Translations under genes and position numbers: made by a program | Source: Haloplanus salinus | Lineage (GTDB): Archaea > Halobacteriota > Halobacteria > Halobacteriales > Haloferacaceae | NCBI RefSeq assembly: GCF_003336245.1 | Contig: NZ_QPHM01000001.1 | Span: 2,732,113-2,796,112, forward strand | Reading direction: 5' to 3' | DNA length: 64,000 nucleotides | Shown here: piece after piece, positions 1 through 7,771 of the stretch | Layout of the letters: each line of letters starts with the position of its first letter | Position numbering within the stretch: position 1 is the first letter of the stretch | Notes under the pieces: model-generated | Told to the model about the DNA's origin: nothing | Databases searched by the model: none | What the model saw: the letters and a program-made list of their open reading frames with translations, nothing else

Positions 1-597
1 GCGATCCTCGACGCGTCGGTCGGCCTGTACGAACTCGGAGATGTCCAAGCAATCGACGCAACCGGCGTGGATCGTGTCCAAGCGAGTCAGCACTACGCGA
101 AACGGACGGATTACACGTTCGAGGCGGTGAAGACCACGCTGCCCGTCGATTGTGAAACGAGTGCGATTCTAGATATACACTGTTCGATGAAACAACTGCA
201 CGATACCCAGGTCGGTTGGCAGGTGTTGGTGCGGAATCTAAACGATTCGACGGCTGTGGCGGTTCATAAAGGATATGACTGGGAAGCACTTCGGACGAGG
301 TTGCGTGCTGAAAGTATCACACTGCTGATTCCGCAACGCGGTCCTGGTTTCCGAGGATGGGCGAGAAACTTACTCACCCAGGACCGGGCGTAAAACCGGC
401 GTTCGAACGCTGAATCGGTGTTTTTCGATCTGCGGCAGCGATACGGTGAGACGCTGTGGGCGAGAACGTGGTTCGGTCAATTCCACGAACTTGTCATGAA
501 ATCAGCGGTGCGAAATATCGAACGCGCAATCGAGGTGGCTGACCGCCGAACGCTGGCGTCTAGACAACGTCTAGAGGTTCTATTCAGCAGCGTCTGA
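1..597 (+). pseudogene. IS5-family transposase, 3' part, broken by a stop codon
   Basis: The reading frame is already open at base 1 and gives a DDE-type transposase of the IS5 group common in haloarchaea, with segments such as SQHYAKRTDYTFEAVKTT and GPGFRGWARNLL. A TAA at 391-393 interrupts it. The same frame then continues without a shift from 394 to a TGA at 595-597, with the expected C-terminal region (NAESVFFDLRQRYG, TLWARTWFGQF, MKSAVRNIERAIE). A single TAC-to-TAA change, Tyr to stop, would explain the break. The N-terminal half lies outside the window. A small palindrome (TCTAGAC, three bases, GTCTAGA) sits at 558-574 near the gene end. The element is probably immobile unless the stop is read through. 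Confidence 0.85.
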
Positions 598-696
598 GTG
601 AGCTACCCGGCTGTTCAGAACGGTATGCGAGATACAGGACACGAAGACAATTTCCGATGCTGCGGTTCAGATTGCAGAGTGCAGACAACAGCGGCG

Positions 697-1074
697 TCAA
701 AGGATGCCACAGGACGGGTCGGAATCGGGCGTTGGGGCAGTGTCCACTCGGATGGTATCTTGGATTCGGATCCACAGGCCGTACGCCGTCCCCTGATACC
801 TCAGATATGAACTGTCTATCGTCGAAAAACGCTCTGAGAACGAGTAGAGCGCGTCCGGTAGATTGGGGCAGGCGTGATAGAACTCTTCCTCGACAGCTGT
901 TTTGGCTATCTGTTGCTCGGCCCCTGGGAGGTCGGCGTACGAGATTACCTCCGCGTCGTCTGTCGGCGACTGCTCGGCTGTATTGACGACGGCGTCGCGT
1001 GAGTTCCCTCCAATACATCCAGCCAGAGGTGCGACGGCAACCCCGGCAGCCGATAATAGTGCGCGACGGTTCAC
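697..1074 (-). CDS. Tat-type lipoprotein of unknown function
   Basis: This 125-residue protein begins MNRRALLSAAG and has a lipobox-like LAGC at about residues 16-19. It is therefore probably exported through the twin-arginine route and lipid-anchored on the outside of the membrane, as many haloarchaeal lipoproteins are. The mature part has no enzyme motif that I recognise; it contains LPGAEQQIAKTAVEEEFYHACP and a YGLWIRIQDTIRVDT segment. I have the impression that this pattern recurs in small haloarchaeal lipoproteins but cannot name a family. It stands alone between a dead transposase and an amidohydrolase, with its promoter side in the 1,075-1,558 gap. Confidence 0.7.
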   Translation of the reverse strand: MNRRALLSAAGVAVAPLAGCIGGNSRDAVVNTAEQSPTDDAEVISYADLPGAEQQIAKTAVEEEFYHACPNLPDALYSFSERFSTIDSSYLRYQGTAYGLWIRIQDTIRVDTAPTPDSDPSCGIL

Positions 1075-1558
1075 ACCAGCTATTCTTTCAGACGTTCACA
1101 AATGGCTTTCCGTGGCCGTATTATAGCGGCTGGTGGTGTGCTCAACGCTCACTGTGTAGCTTGCACAGCTATCGAACCATCTGTTTAAATTGATAGACGC
1201 CTCGGTGGTCGAAACGGAGGAACAGGCTCCGTTGAAATATTTGGAGAGTGACACGTTTGCCCCCCCCTGCGGTTAGCACGGACGGGTTGTTTCACGAGCG
1301 CCGGTTGAGTGAAACTGGTCCGCGAGACGGGGTCGGACGCGAACTGCGCGTCGCTCAGCCAGTGTCGCGCGATGAGGCTGGATGTCACGGGAGGTTCGCT
1401 CTGAGATGGTCAAGCGCTTCGATCACCGTTCGCGGTGTACAGGCGGTGAATCGGTCAAATACGCCGTCCTCGAACAGCTCGTCTCTCGCGAGTGGGATGG
1501 AGACGCCACCTCATGGCTATCCTAGAGACACATATGACCTCGCACCCCTCATCAGTAT
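1075..1558. other. Intergenic region with promoters and a doubtful 47-residue ORF
   Basis: No confident gene is seen here. TATA-like A/T patches occur near 1180 (GTTTAAATTGA) and 1232 (GAAATATTTGG). A short frame from ATG 1382 to TAG 1525 would encode 47 residues beginning MSREVRSEMVKRFDH; it has no recognisable homology and may be chance or a gene remnant. At the right edge, ACACATATGA at 1528-1537 lies 25-30 bases before the amidohydrolase ATG and is a plausible TATA box for a leaderless transcript. Confidence 0.45.
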
Positions 1559-2584
1559 ATGGAAGAGATCGAGGGAACCATCCTCACCGGGCGGTCGTTC
1601 GAGCCGGTCCACGGCCGGGTCGTCGTCGAGGACGGCCGCATCACGGCCGTCGAGGAGACGACCGGGCGCGACGGCGACCCGAACCGCATCGTGCTGCCGG
1701 CGTTCGTGAACGCACACACCCACGTCGGTGACTCGGTCGCCAAGGAAGCGGCTGTCGGGCTCGGCCTGAAAGAGGCGGTAGTGCCGCCGGACAGCCGGAA
1801 GCATCGGCGGCTGGCGGCAGCCGACCGCGAGACGCTGGTCGGTGAGATGCACCGTACGCTCCGTTTCATGCAGCGAACCGGAACCGCGGCGTTTCTCGAC
1901 TTCCGCGAGTTCGGCGTCGACGGCGCCCGGGCACTACGTGAGGCCGCCGAGGGACTCGATATCGAGGCGTTCGTGTTCGGTAGCGACGACCCGGCCGTCC
2001 TCGACGTAGCCGACGGGTTCGGTGCCAGTGGAGCGAACGACGACGACTACACCGCCCGACGGGCGGCCACAAGAGAGCACGGGGTTCCGTTCGCTATCCA
2101 CGCCGGCGAGCCGGACGCCACCGACATTCACCCGGCGCTCGATCTGGACCCGGACCTGCTGGTCCACATGGTCCACGCCGAAGCCGACCACCTCGAACGA
2201 GTCGCCGACCAAGAGGTCCCTATCGTGGTCTGCCCCCGCGCGAACCGCGTCCTCGGTGTCGGCCGGCCACCGGTCGGGACCCTGCTCGAGCACACTGATG
2301 TGGCGCTCGGGACGGACAACGTGATGCTGAACGCGCCCTCGATGCTCCGTGAGATGGAGTACACCGCCAAGACCTTCGACCTCCCCTCGCGGACGGTACT
2401 CCGAATGGGGACGACCGCAGGAGCCGAGGCGGTCGGCCTCGACTGTGGCGTCATCGAACCGGGTCGTCGAGCTGCGCTGCTGGTGCTCGACGGTGACTCG
2501 GATAACCTCTCGGGCGTCGTGGACCCGGTCGATGCGGTCGTCCGGCGAGCGACGGCACTGGATATCCAGCGGGTCATCTGCTGA
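1559..2584 (+). CDS. Amidohydrolase superfamily protein
   Basis: This 341-residue protein has the architecture of the metal-dependent amidohydrolases (cytosine deaminase/chlorohydrolase/dihydroorotase superfamily). A small beta domain at the N-terminus (GRVVVEDGRITAVEE) is followed by the metal-binding VNAHTHVGD motif at about residues 50-58. Later ligands are the His of FAIHAGE and the His pair in LLVHMVHAE, and LGTDNVM carries the conserved late Asp. The C-terminal region (GVIEPGRRAALLVLD) is typical of the family's closing beta domain. It probably hydrolyses a C-N or C-Cl bond on a small molecule, but the substrate cannot be read from the sequence. It stands alone, and the start follows a TATA-like box closely, suggesting a leaderless mRNA. 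Confidence 0.88.
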   Translation: MEEIEGTILTGRSFEPVHGRVVVEDGRITAVEETTGRDGDPNRIVLPAFVNAHTHVGDSVAKEAAVGLGLKEAVVPPDSRKHRRLAAADRETLVGEMHRTLRFMQRTGTAAFLDFREFGVDGARALREAAEGLDIEAFVFGSDDPAVLDVADGFGASGANDDDYTARRAATREHGVPFAIHAGEPDATDIHPALDLDPDLLVHMVHAEADHLERVADQEVPIVVCPRANRVLGVGRPPVGTLLEHTDVALGTDNVMLNAPSMLREMEYTAKTFDLPSRTVLRMGTTAGAEAVGLDCGVIEPGRRAALLVLDGDSDNLSGVVDPVDAVVRRATALDIQRVIC

Positions 2585-2695
2585 ACGGAGAGCCCGGGGA
2601 GCCGGCGCTCCCAGCCCGTGTGGGTGACACCCGCCCTGTGTTCAGCAGGGTCTTATCCCCTATCCGTGACTGGGGATTCGGCGGAGGTGCGCCGG

Positions 2696-3319
2696 TCATT
2701 CCTGGTGACGATCCGCTCCGGCCCGCCCGACGACGGCGTAGAACGGATCGCCCGGGCCGTCGTCGGCGACGCGGTCGGTCACGGTCAGCCCGCCGGCTCG
2801 CAGATACGATGCGACCAGGTTCGCGCGGTCGGCCATCGAGGCCATCCGCCACGCTCTGATTGCCTTCGTCGGGAACATGCGGTTGGTGAAGCTCACGACA
2901 ACGACACCGCCGCCGTCGAGCACGCGGTCGAACTCCTCGAACACCGCTTCGGGGAACTGGAGATACTGTACTGAGAGGGCACAACAGACCACGTCGAAGG
3001 CGCCATCCTCGAGCGGGAGCGACTGCTCCTCGTTGAGGTTCCGGACGAACCACTCGTCGTAACGGTCGTTCGCCGCGAGTTCGTCCGCGTTGAGCCCGTG
3101 ACCGACCACATGACCGAGTTCCGTCTCCGGGAAGTGAGATATCCAGCTGCCCATCGCGTCGAAGACACGATCGCCGCAGTCGATGACCCCGTCGTACAGC
3201 GCCGTCAATCGCTGGCAGAACGCCGCGTCGGCGTGTGTCACGTATCGGGGGTTGTCGTAGAAGCTGCCGTCGTCGCTGTCGTCCCGTTTTCGGCGCCCCG
3301 CTGCCGAGAGCACGTCCAT
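2696..3319 (-). CDS. Class I SAM-dependent methyltransferase
   Basis: This 207-residue protein resembles type-11 methyltransferases. The central LPLEDGAFDVVCCALSVQYL block corresponds to motif II of the Rossmann-like SAM fold, followed by FEEFDRVLDGGGVVVVSFTN (post-II strand and helix). The first glycine-rich motif is weak: the expected acidic-G-x-G signature is replaced by DCGDRVFDAMGSWISH, so cofactor binding may be atypical. The substrate is unknown. The chosen start (MDVLSAAGRRKRDD) is the first ATG of the frame. It has no operon partner; the next gene on the same strand is about 95 bases upstream. Confidence 0.8.
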   Translation of the reverse strand: MDVLSAAGRRKRDDSDDGSFYDNPRYVTHADAAFCQRLTALYDGVIDCGDRVFDAMGSWISHFPETELGHVVGHGLNADELAANDRYDEWFVRNLNEEQSLPLEDGAFDVVCCALSVQYLQFPEAVFEEFDRVLDGGGVVVVSFTNRMFPTKAIRAWRMASMADRANLVASYLRAGGLTVTDRVADDGPGDPFYAVVGRAGADRHQE

Positions 3320-3413
3320 CGGATATCCGTACGGGTCGGATCCACATCAAGCCCGCGTGCGGGCCGGCGTCGACGGGCGTCGTACCCGACGACTGGAGCG
3401 GCTGCGGTGGCCC

Positions 3414-3818
3414 TCACACGACGAGGACGCGGTCGGTCAGCCAACAGCCGTCCAGTGACCCACCGGACTGCTTCGAGACGCCGAAGCGGTACGTCTCCGT
3501 CCGGCCGTCGGGCCCGGTGAGCGTTACCTGCTGGTCCGCACGCGACTCCGTCCGTTCGAGTGGTCCGCGGATAGCGTCCTCGTGGTCGATCATCGGCGCG
3601 TACTGGGGACCTTCGACCATCCGAACGAACCGATCGAGTGGCCCTGTCTGCCGTCGATTCGCGGGTGACGCGAAATTGTACGCCGTCTTGATGCCCGCGT
3701 CGGGAATCGGATCGTCGTTGGTCGCAAGCGCTTCGAGTTGGATGCCGACGACGCGTTCAGGACCGTACGACGGATCCGGCGCCGGCACTCCCGCGACGGG
3801 GTACGCTGCGTCTTCCAT
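3414..3818 (-). CDS. DUF4864-like protein
   Basis: This 134-residue soluble protein contains VVGIQLEALATNDDP, GIKTAYNFASPANR and FVRMVEGPQYAPM. These fit the pattern of the DUF4864 family, where a Q-x-x-A-L/F...D...A...ASP...F..MV..Y.P framework recurs. That assignment is from memory of the family pattern. No catalytic residues are evident. A role for the family is not established. The gene is separated by about 95 bases from the methyltransferase on the same strand, so co-transcription is possible but not shown. Confidence 0.72.
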   Translation of the reverse strand: MEDAAYPVAGVPAPDPSYGPERVVGIQLEALATNDDPIPDAGIKTAYNFASPANRRQTGPLDRFVRMVEGPQYAPMIDHEDAIRGPLERTESRADQQVTLTGPDGRTETYRFGVSKQSGGSLDGCWLTDRVLVV

Positions 3819-4510
3819 ACCTGTGGTACGGGTCGGCGGGTCAAGCCCCTATCGGCCGCCCGCTGGGTACACGGCCCATCCTGCACCGCCATCCGGACGC
3901 TACGCCGCAGTCCCTAGCATCGTCGGCGACCCGCCGTGTGCGCCTCACCTGCACGAGGGGCTCATCGACGAGCCCCACGGTGGTCCGCGGCCGAGCACCG
4001 GGAGTTGTCCCACGAGCAAGGCCCCCGTTGGCGACGGGGTCGGCCCGGAGGGACCACGCATCGAGTACCGGCCACTCGCTTGGGTCAGGTTGCTCCTCCT
4101 GCTGTCGCTGCCACCCATGTGAACCGCCTCGGGGTCAAGCCCCGAGGCACTCGCCTTGCTCATCTGTAGACGACCGGATATTCGGTGCACGCATCTTAGG
4201 GTGACCCCGAGACGGCCCGCTCCTCACTCCGATGTCGGCTCGGGACGTTTCACGTCACACCGAAGCCAAACTGTCCCGCTGTCGACGTCTCGGCCGAGTG
4301 AGCTCGCCGGCGAGTGAGCGTCGGACGTACTGACGGGGACGTCCGCCACTGACATCCTCCTCCGCATAAACACGGAGGACTCCCGAGCGGTGGGAGTTTC
4401 AGGCTTGCAGTCCAGTCACCGGGGTCCCCGTCCTAACGTGTATTCGGCACTGTCTCAGAGGGAGAAACTAGCCTGTAGGATTGAGTACTTCGTATGCAAA
4501 GCATGAGAAC
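3819..4510. mobile_element. Gene-free stretch with probable IS200/IS605-type remnant
   Basis: No protein gene is supported here, but strong hairpins are present. One at 4126-4148 has 9-bp arms (GCCTCGGGG / CCCCGAGGC) around TCAAG. Another at 4359-4378 has CCTCCG / CGGAGG arms, followed by CTCCC / GGGAG at 4380-4396. Read on the minus strand, the latter block ends GGAGGATGTCAGT, a kind of end I associate with haloarchaeal IS1341/TnpB-type elements of the IS200/IS605 family, whose right ends overlap a guide-like RNA. No TnpB coding remnant can be found beside it. I read this as a decayed right end or solo terminal structure. Confidence 0.4.
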
Positions 4511-4630
4511 GTGCCGACGGACCAGCTCACCCTCGAACGGAAGGAGCAGCTAAAACAGTTCGTCTTCTGGACCGCCGTCGCAGTCGTTGGAGGATTCGTC
4601 GTACTCCGCGTCGTTCCGCGACTGGTCTAA
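4511..4630 (+). CDS. Possible 39-residue single-span membrane protein
   Basis: The frame runs from GTG at 4511 to TAA at 4628-4630. It predicts a charged N-terminus (PTDQLTLERKEQLKQ) followed by one hydrophobic segment (FVFWTAVAVVGGFVVL) and a short basic tail (RVVPRLV). This amphipathic-helix-then-TM layout is typical of real small membrane proteins and unlikely by chance in a high-G+C shadow frame. No function can be given. The frame is open upstream to 4472, so a TTG start at 4481 is an alternative. Confidence 0.45.
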   Translation: MPTDQLTLERKEQLKQFVFWTAVAVVGGFVVLRVVPRLV

Positions 4631-5051
4631 CCGAGCTCTCCTGCTACCGCCGATCGCTCGCTGCCCAGGGTACTACGCCATCATCGAACTCATACTTTGG
4701 TTACGTGGAACATACGTGCCCTCCGTTCAGCACGGTCTTCGAGCTACAGCGGCTACGGAGCGCAGCGGAGCCACTCACGTGATTCTCGCAAGGCTGTGAG
4801 ATGATGCGGTAGTGAGACGGGCCACATGCCCGATTCCGCTCGGATGGTCCGTGCCGGAAACGACGACGAACCCGCCGTCTGTGTCGAGGGGTCAACCGCC
4901 GCCGTGGGTCGGCCACATCTCGGTGAGTTATCCGACTGTACCTCCCGGAAACGATTCACAGAGCGATATGCAGACGTCCGCGCCCGGGGGTGCGAACACG
5001 GGCAGCGCAGGGAGCGCGGCGCCCGGGCGTCGGATCGAGTCCGGTGGCCCG
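4631..5051. other. Intergenic region without a recognisable gene
   Basis: About 420 bases separate the small membrane ORF from the end of the dehydrogenase gene. Several frames are open on both strands, but their translations are Arg/Ser/Pro-rich and lack the acidic bias of genuine haloarchaeal proteins. I see no tRNA, repeat array or clear promoter. Together with the flanking IS traces it looks like decayed accessory DNA. Confidence 0.5.
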
Positions 5052-5810
5052 TCACTGACTCACGTACCCCCCATCGACCACCAGCGTCTCGCCGGTCACG
5101 AACGACGCGTCGTCGGAACAGAGCCACACCGCGGCGTCGCCGATCTCCTCGGGGTCGCCGACCCGACCCATCGGCGTCGCCTCGCTGACCGCTTCGATCA
5201 TCTCCGGATTGGCCGCCGCCGCCCGTTCGACCATCGGCGTCTCGATCACGCCCGGCGAGATGGCGTTCACCCGCACCCCCTCGCGGCCGTACTCCAGTGC
5301 GGCGGTCTTGGTCAACCCGATCACGCCGTGTTTGCTCGCGACGTACGGACTCACGCCTTGGAAGCCGACGACGCCGGCGATAGAGGAGGTGTTCACGATC
5401 ACCCCGCCGCCGTCGTCGAGCATCGCGGGAATCTCGGCCTGCAGCCCCAGGAAGACGCCCTTGAGGTTGACGTCGATGACGCGCTCCCAGTTGTCGTCCG
5501 CCTGGTCCGCCAGCGAGTCGTTACGCCCCTCGATACCGGCGTTGTTGAACGCGAAATCGAGGCCGCCGTAGCGGTCGACGGCCGCCTCGACCATCGCCTC
5601 GACGTTCGCTCGGTCGCTCACGTCCGTCTCGACGAACGTCGCTTCGCCCCCGGCGTCGCGGATGGCCTCCGCAGTCTCCGATCCGCCTTCCGCGTCCACG
5701 TCCGCGGCGACCACGCGTGCGCCCTCCTCGGCGAACCGCCGTGCCGCCGCCCGGCCGATGCCGCTGCTTGCCCCCGTTACGATCGCCACCGAATCCCGAA
5801 TGCCGTTCAT
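5052..5810 (-). CDS. SDR-family NAD(P)-dependent oxidoreductase
   Basis: This is a classical short-chain dehydrogenase of about 252 residues. It shows the TGASSGIG cofactor-binding loop near the N-terminus, the NNAGIEG motif, a catalytic Ser in VNTSSIAG, the YxxxK pair in YVASKHGV, and VNAISPGVIETPM, which follows the active site. The acidic residue after the second beta strand (VVAADVDAEG) hints at a preference for NAD(H) over NADP(H). Its closest functional relatives are probably glucose/3-oxoacyl-type dehydrogenases, but the substrate is unknown. ATG 5810 is used as start; GTG codons at 5822 and 5819 are in frame. A TATA-like AATTATTT at about 5844-5851 would allow a leaderless or very short-leader mRNA. 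Confidence 0.9.
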   Translation of the reverse strand: MNGIRDSVAIVTGASSGIGRAAARRFAEEGARVVAADVDAEGGSETAEAIRDAGGEATFVETDVSDRANVEAMVEAAVDRYGGLDFAFNNAGIEGRNDSLADQADDNWERVIDVNLKGVFLGLQAEIPAMLDDGGGVIVNTSSIAGVVGFQGVSPYVASKHGVIGLTKTAALEYGREGVRVNAISPGVIETPMVERAAAANPEMIEAVSEATPMGRVGDPEEIGDAAVWLCSDDASFVTGETLVVDGGYVSQ

Positions 5811-6261
5811 AGCGCTCACCACCTACCTATCCGAATGACAAGTAGAAATAATTGGCTGTTTGATACTCCGGGCAGATCGGGACCATCTTCGGGCACCGCC
5901 GTCGAGCCCCGACGCCGAGGACCCCGCGGCGGAGCGGATGGACGGCCCACCGCTCGATTTCGCCGACGCCGAGTAGCGACAGCCCATGGGCCACGCGAGG
6001 GGCGAGACCGTAGGCGAGACATCGGGAGCGGGACGCCGCCCGACACGCCACGGGTGGTGGCGAAAGACGGGGTGCGGCCCGCGACGAGCGGAGAACGGTG
6101 ACGCCGCCACCCGTGAAGGCGAGACGCGCGAAGCGGCCGTGCCACGGGGGGACGTTGCCGGGGAAGACGCCGACGCCGACACGTCGATCCCGGACCCGCG
6201 CTCCACACCGCCACGCCGTTCGGAGCGGGTTCGCTGCCGGTGGCGTCGGCGTTGCGATCCC
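5811..6261. other. Intergenic region with one promoter and no gene
   Basis: Apart from the A/T-rich promoter of the dehydrogenase at about 5,830-5,855, this 450-base stretch is very G+C rich. Its open frames run through it on both strands and give Arg/Pro-rich translations typical of non-coding shadow. No RNA gene or repeat is recognised. Confidence 0.5.
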
Positions 6262-7017
6262 TCAGTCCCGCACCACGCGCCGCTCCCCCTCGTCGTACTC
6301 CACCCGCAGGCCGAGTTCGTCGGCGACGGTGGCGGTGTGGACGGGAACGATCCGCTCGGCCTCGACCCGGGCGTTCAGGAGCGGGAGGGCGTCGAGCAGG
6401 TCGGCCCCCGTCTCGACGACGGGCTGGATCGGCAGGAAATCGATGTCGTGGCCCTCGTCGCGTCCCCGCGCGGTCAGCGTCTCCAGCGCCGGGTCGGCGA
6501 AGGCGTCGGTGAAGTCTATCGGAGCGGTGAAGCCGGCGTAGTAGACGCGGCCCTCCGTCGAGGTGCCGAGGACGACCTCGGAGCGCCGGAGTTTCATCGC
6601 CGCGTTGTCGACGATCGGCCGCGTCAGGAACGGGATACTCGGCTCGACGACCGCCGCGGAGACGACGCCCTCCTCGCGGAGGAGGTGCGTGACGGTGTTG
6701 CCGGCGCGGGCGGCCACGTTCGAGCCGACCTGCGGTTCGAAGCGGACGCCGTCGAGGTCGTCGAGCGCCGACGCCGCGACCGCCCGCACGGCCGCCTCCG
6801 ACGCCGTCTCCGTGACGTGACCGTCCGGCAGGCGGTCGTCCGGCCGGTAGTTGACGAGGAGGTCGCCCCCGGAGCGATCGGCCGCGACGAGGACGTCTTT
6901 GAGGACCGCGGCGTACCACTCCGCGGCTTCGGCTTCGGTCAGCGGACTCGTCGCCGCGAGATCGGTCGCGACGAGGCCTTCCCGCGGGGGATCGGCCAGC
7001 ACGGCGATGGTGGTCAT
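6262..7017 (-). CDS. DUF2064-like nucleotidyl/glycosyltransferase-fold protein
   Basis: This 251-residue soluble protein starts MTTIAVLADPPREGLVATDLAATSPL, which fits an N-terminal Rossmann-like strand and loop of the GT-A nucleotidyltransferase fold. A central GSNVAARAGNTVTHLLREE and an AAMKLRRSEVVLGTSTEGRVYYAGFT block correspond to the part of DUF2064/MobA-like proteins where a nucleotide-sugar or metal would bind. The usual GSD/GxDxP signature is not clear, so activity is uncertain. It lies 45 bases downstream of the uracil-DNA glycosylase gene on the same strand and may be co-transcribed with it. Confidence 0.72.
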   Translation of the reverse strand: MTTIAVLADPPREGLVATDLAATSPLTEAEAAEWYAAVLKDVLVAADRSGGDLLVNYRPDDRLPDGHVTETASEAAVRAVAASALDDLDGVRFEPQVGSNVAARAGNTVTHLLREEGVVSAAVVEPSIPFLTRPIVDNAAMKLRRSEVVLGTSTEGRVYYAGFTAPIDFTDAFADPALETLTARGRDEGHDIDFLPIQPVVETGADLLDALPLLNARVEAERIVPVHTATVADELGLRVEYDEGERRVVRD

Positions 7018-7062
7018 GCCTCCGGGTCGTGGCGGCGCGCCCTTGAACGCGCCGGTCCGTGT

Positions 7063-7704
7063 TTAGTCGTGCGCGCCGCTCCGTCCTTTCGTCTGCCGGT
7101 AGTCCCGCCCGAGCACCGACTCGGCGAAGTACTCGACGAAGGCCTCGGCCTCGGCGTCGGTCTGGTCGTCGAGGGCACGCATGGGGACGAGTTCGAACCC
7201 GCGGCCGCGAACCGTCGTCGCGTGGAGGTCGTCGGCGTCGAGTTCGGCCGGGTCGCGCGTCGTGTGTTCGGCAGCGACGCTCCGGAGCGCCCGCGTCCCG
7301 ACGGGGACGATGATCTCCGGGTTGATCATGCGCAGGTCGGCGGTGAGGTACGGGTCGCAGGTCGCTACCTCCTCGTCGGTCGGGCCGCGGTCGGGGTGGC
7401 GACACCGGGTGAGGTAGGTGAGATACGCCCCGTCGAGTTCCGGCCGGTCGGCGTCGGGCGACGACGCCGCGAGGTCGAGGGCGCCGAGGATCCGCTGGAG
7501 GCGACGGCCGGCGTCGTCGCCGGTGAAGGGAACGCCGGTGCGGTCCGCTCCCGGTCCCGGGCGGCTGCCGACGAACAGGAAGTCCGCGCCAACGTCGCCG
7601 TACCCGTGGACGACGTTCGTCCGTGCGTCACAGAGGTCCGAACAGTTCCGGCAGTCCTCGTCCATGCCGAACGGGTTCTCGGGGGAGTCCTGTGCTGGGT
7701 CCAC
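7063..7704 (-). CDS. Uracil-DNA glycosylase superfamily protein (Fe-S type)
   Basis: The product has the layout of thermophile-type (family 4/5-like) uracil-DNA glycosylases. A CRNCSDLC cluster near the N-terminus and TRCRHP...ATCDPYL further on can supply four cysteines for an iron-sulfur cluster. The VGSRPGPGADRTGVPF loop corresponds to motif A, although the acidic catalytic residue there is not the usual one. It would remove uracil or related damaged bases from DNA in the cytosol. GTG 7704 is preferred as start because a TATA-like TTTTGTATAC (minus strand, about 7722-7733) lies 25 bases upstream, and the remaining upstream frame (MFCRRPATFVYG) reads through that promoter. ATG 7665 is a shorter alternative. 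Confidence 0.85.
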   Translation of the reverse strand: MDPAQDSPENPFGMDEDCRNCSDLCDARTNVVHGYGDVGADFLFVGSRPGPGADRTGVPFTGDDAGRRLQRILGALDLAASSPDADRPELDGAYLTYLTRCRHPDRGPTDEEVATCDPYLTADLRMINPEIIVPVGTRALRSVAAEHTTRDPAELDADDLHATTVRGRGFELVPMRALDDQTDAEAEAFVEYFAESVLGRDYRQTKGRSGAHD

Positions 7705-7771
7705 ACGCCCACGAAGCCCCCCGTATACAAAAGTTGCTGGCCGTCGGCAGAACACGTCCGGCCGTCACCGG

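Noticed and set aside
1248-1709. 153-codon plus-strand ORF overlapping the amidohydrolase start
   Set aside because: Its Arg/Ser-rich translation has no similarity, and it conflicts with the well-supported amidohydrolase frame and promoter.
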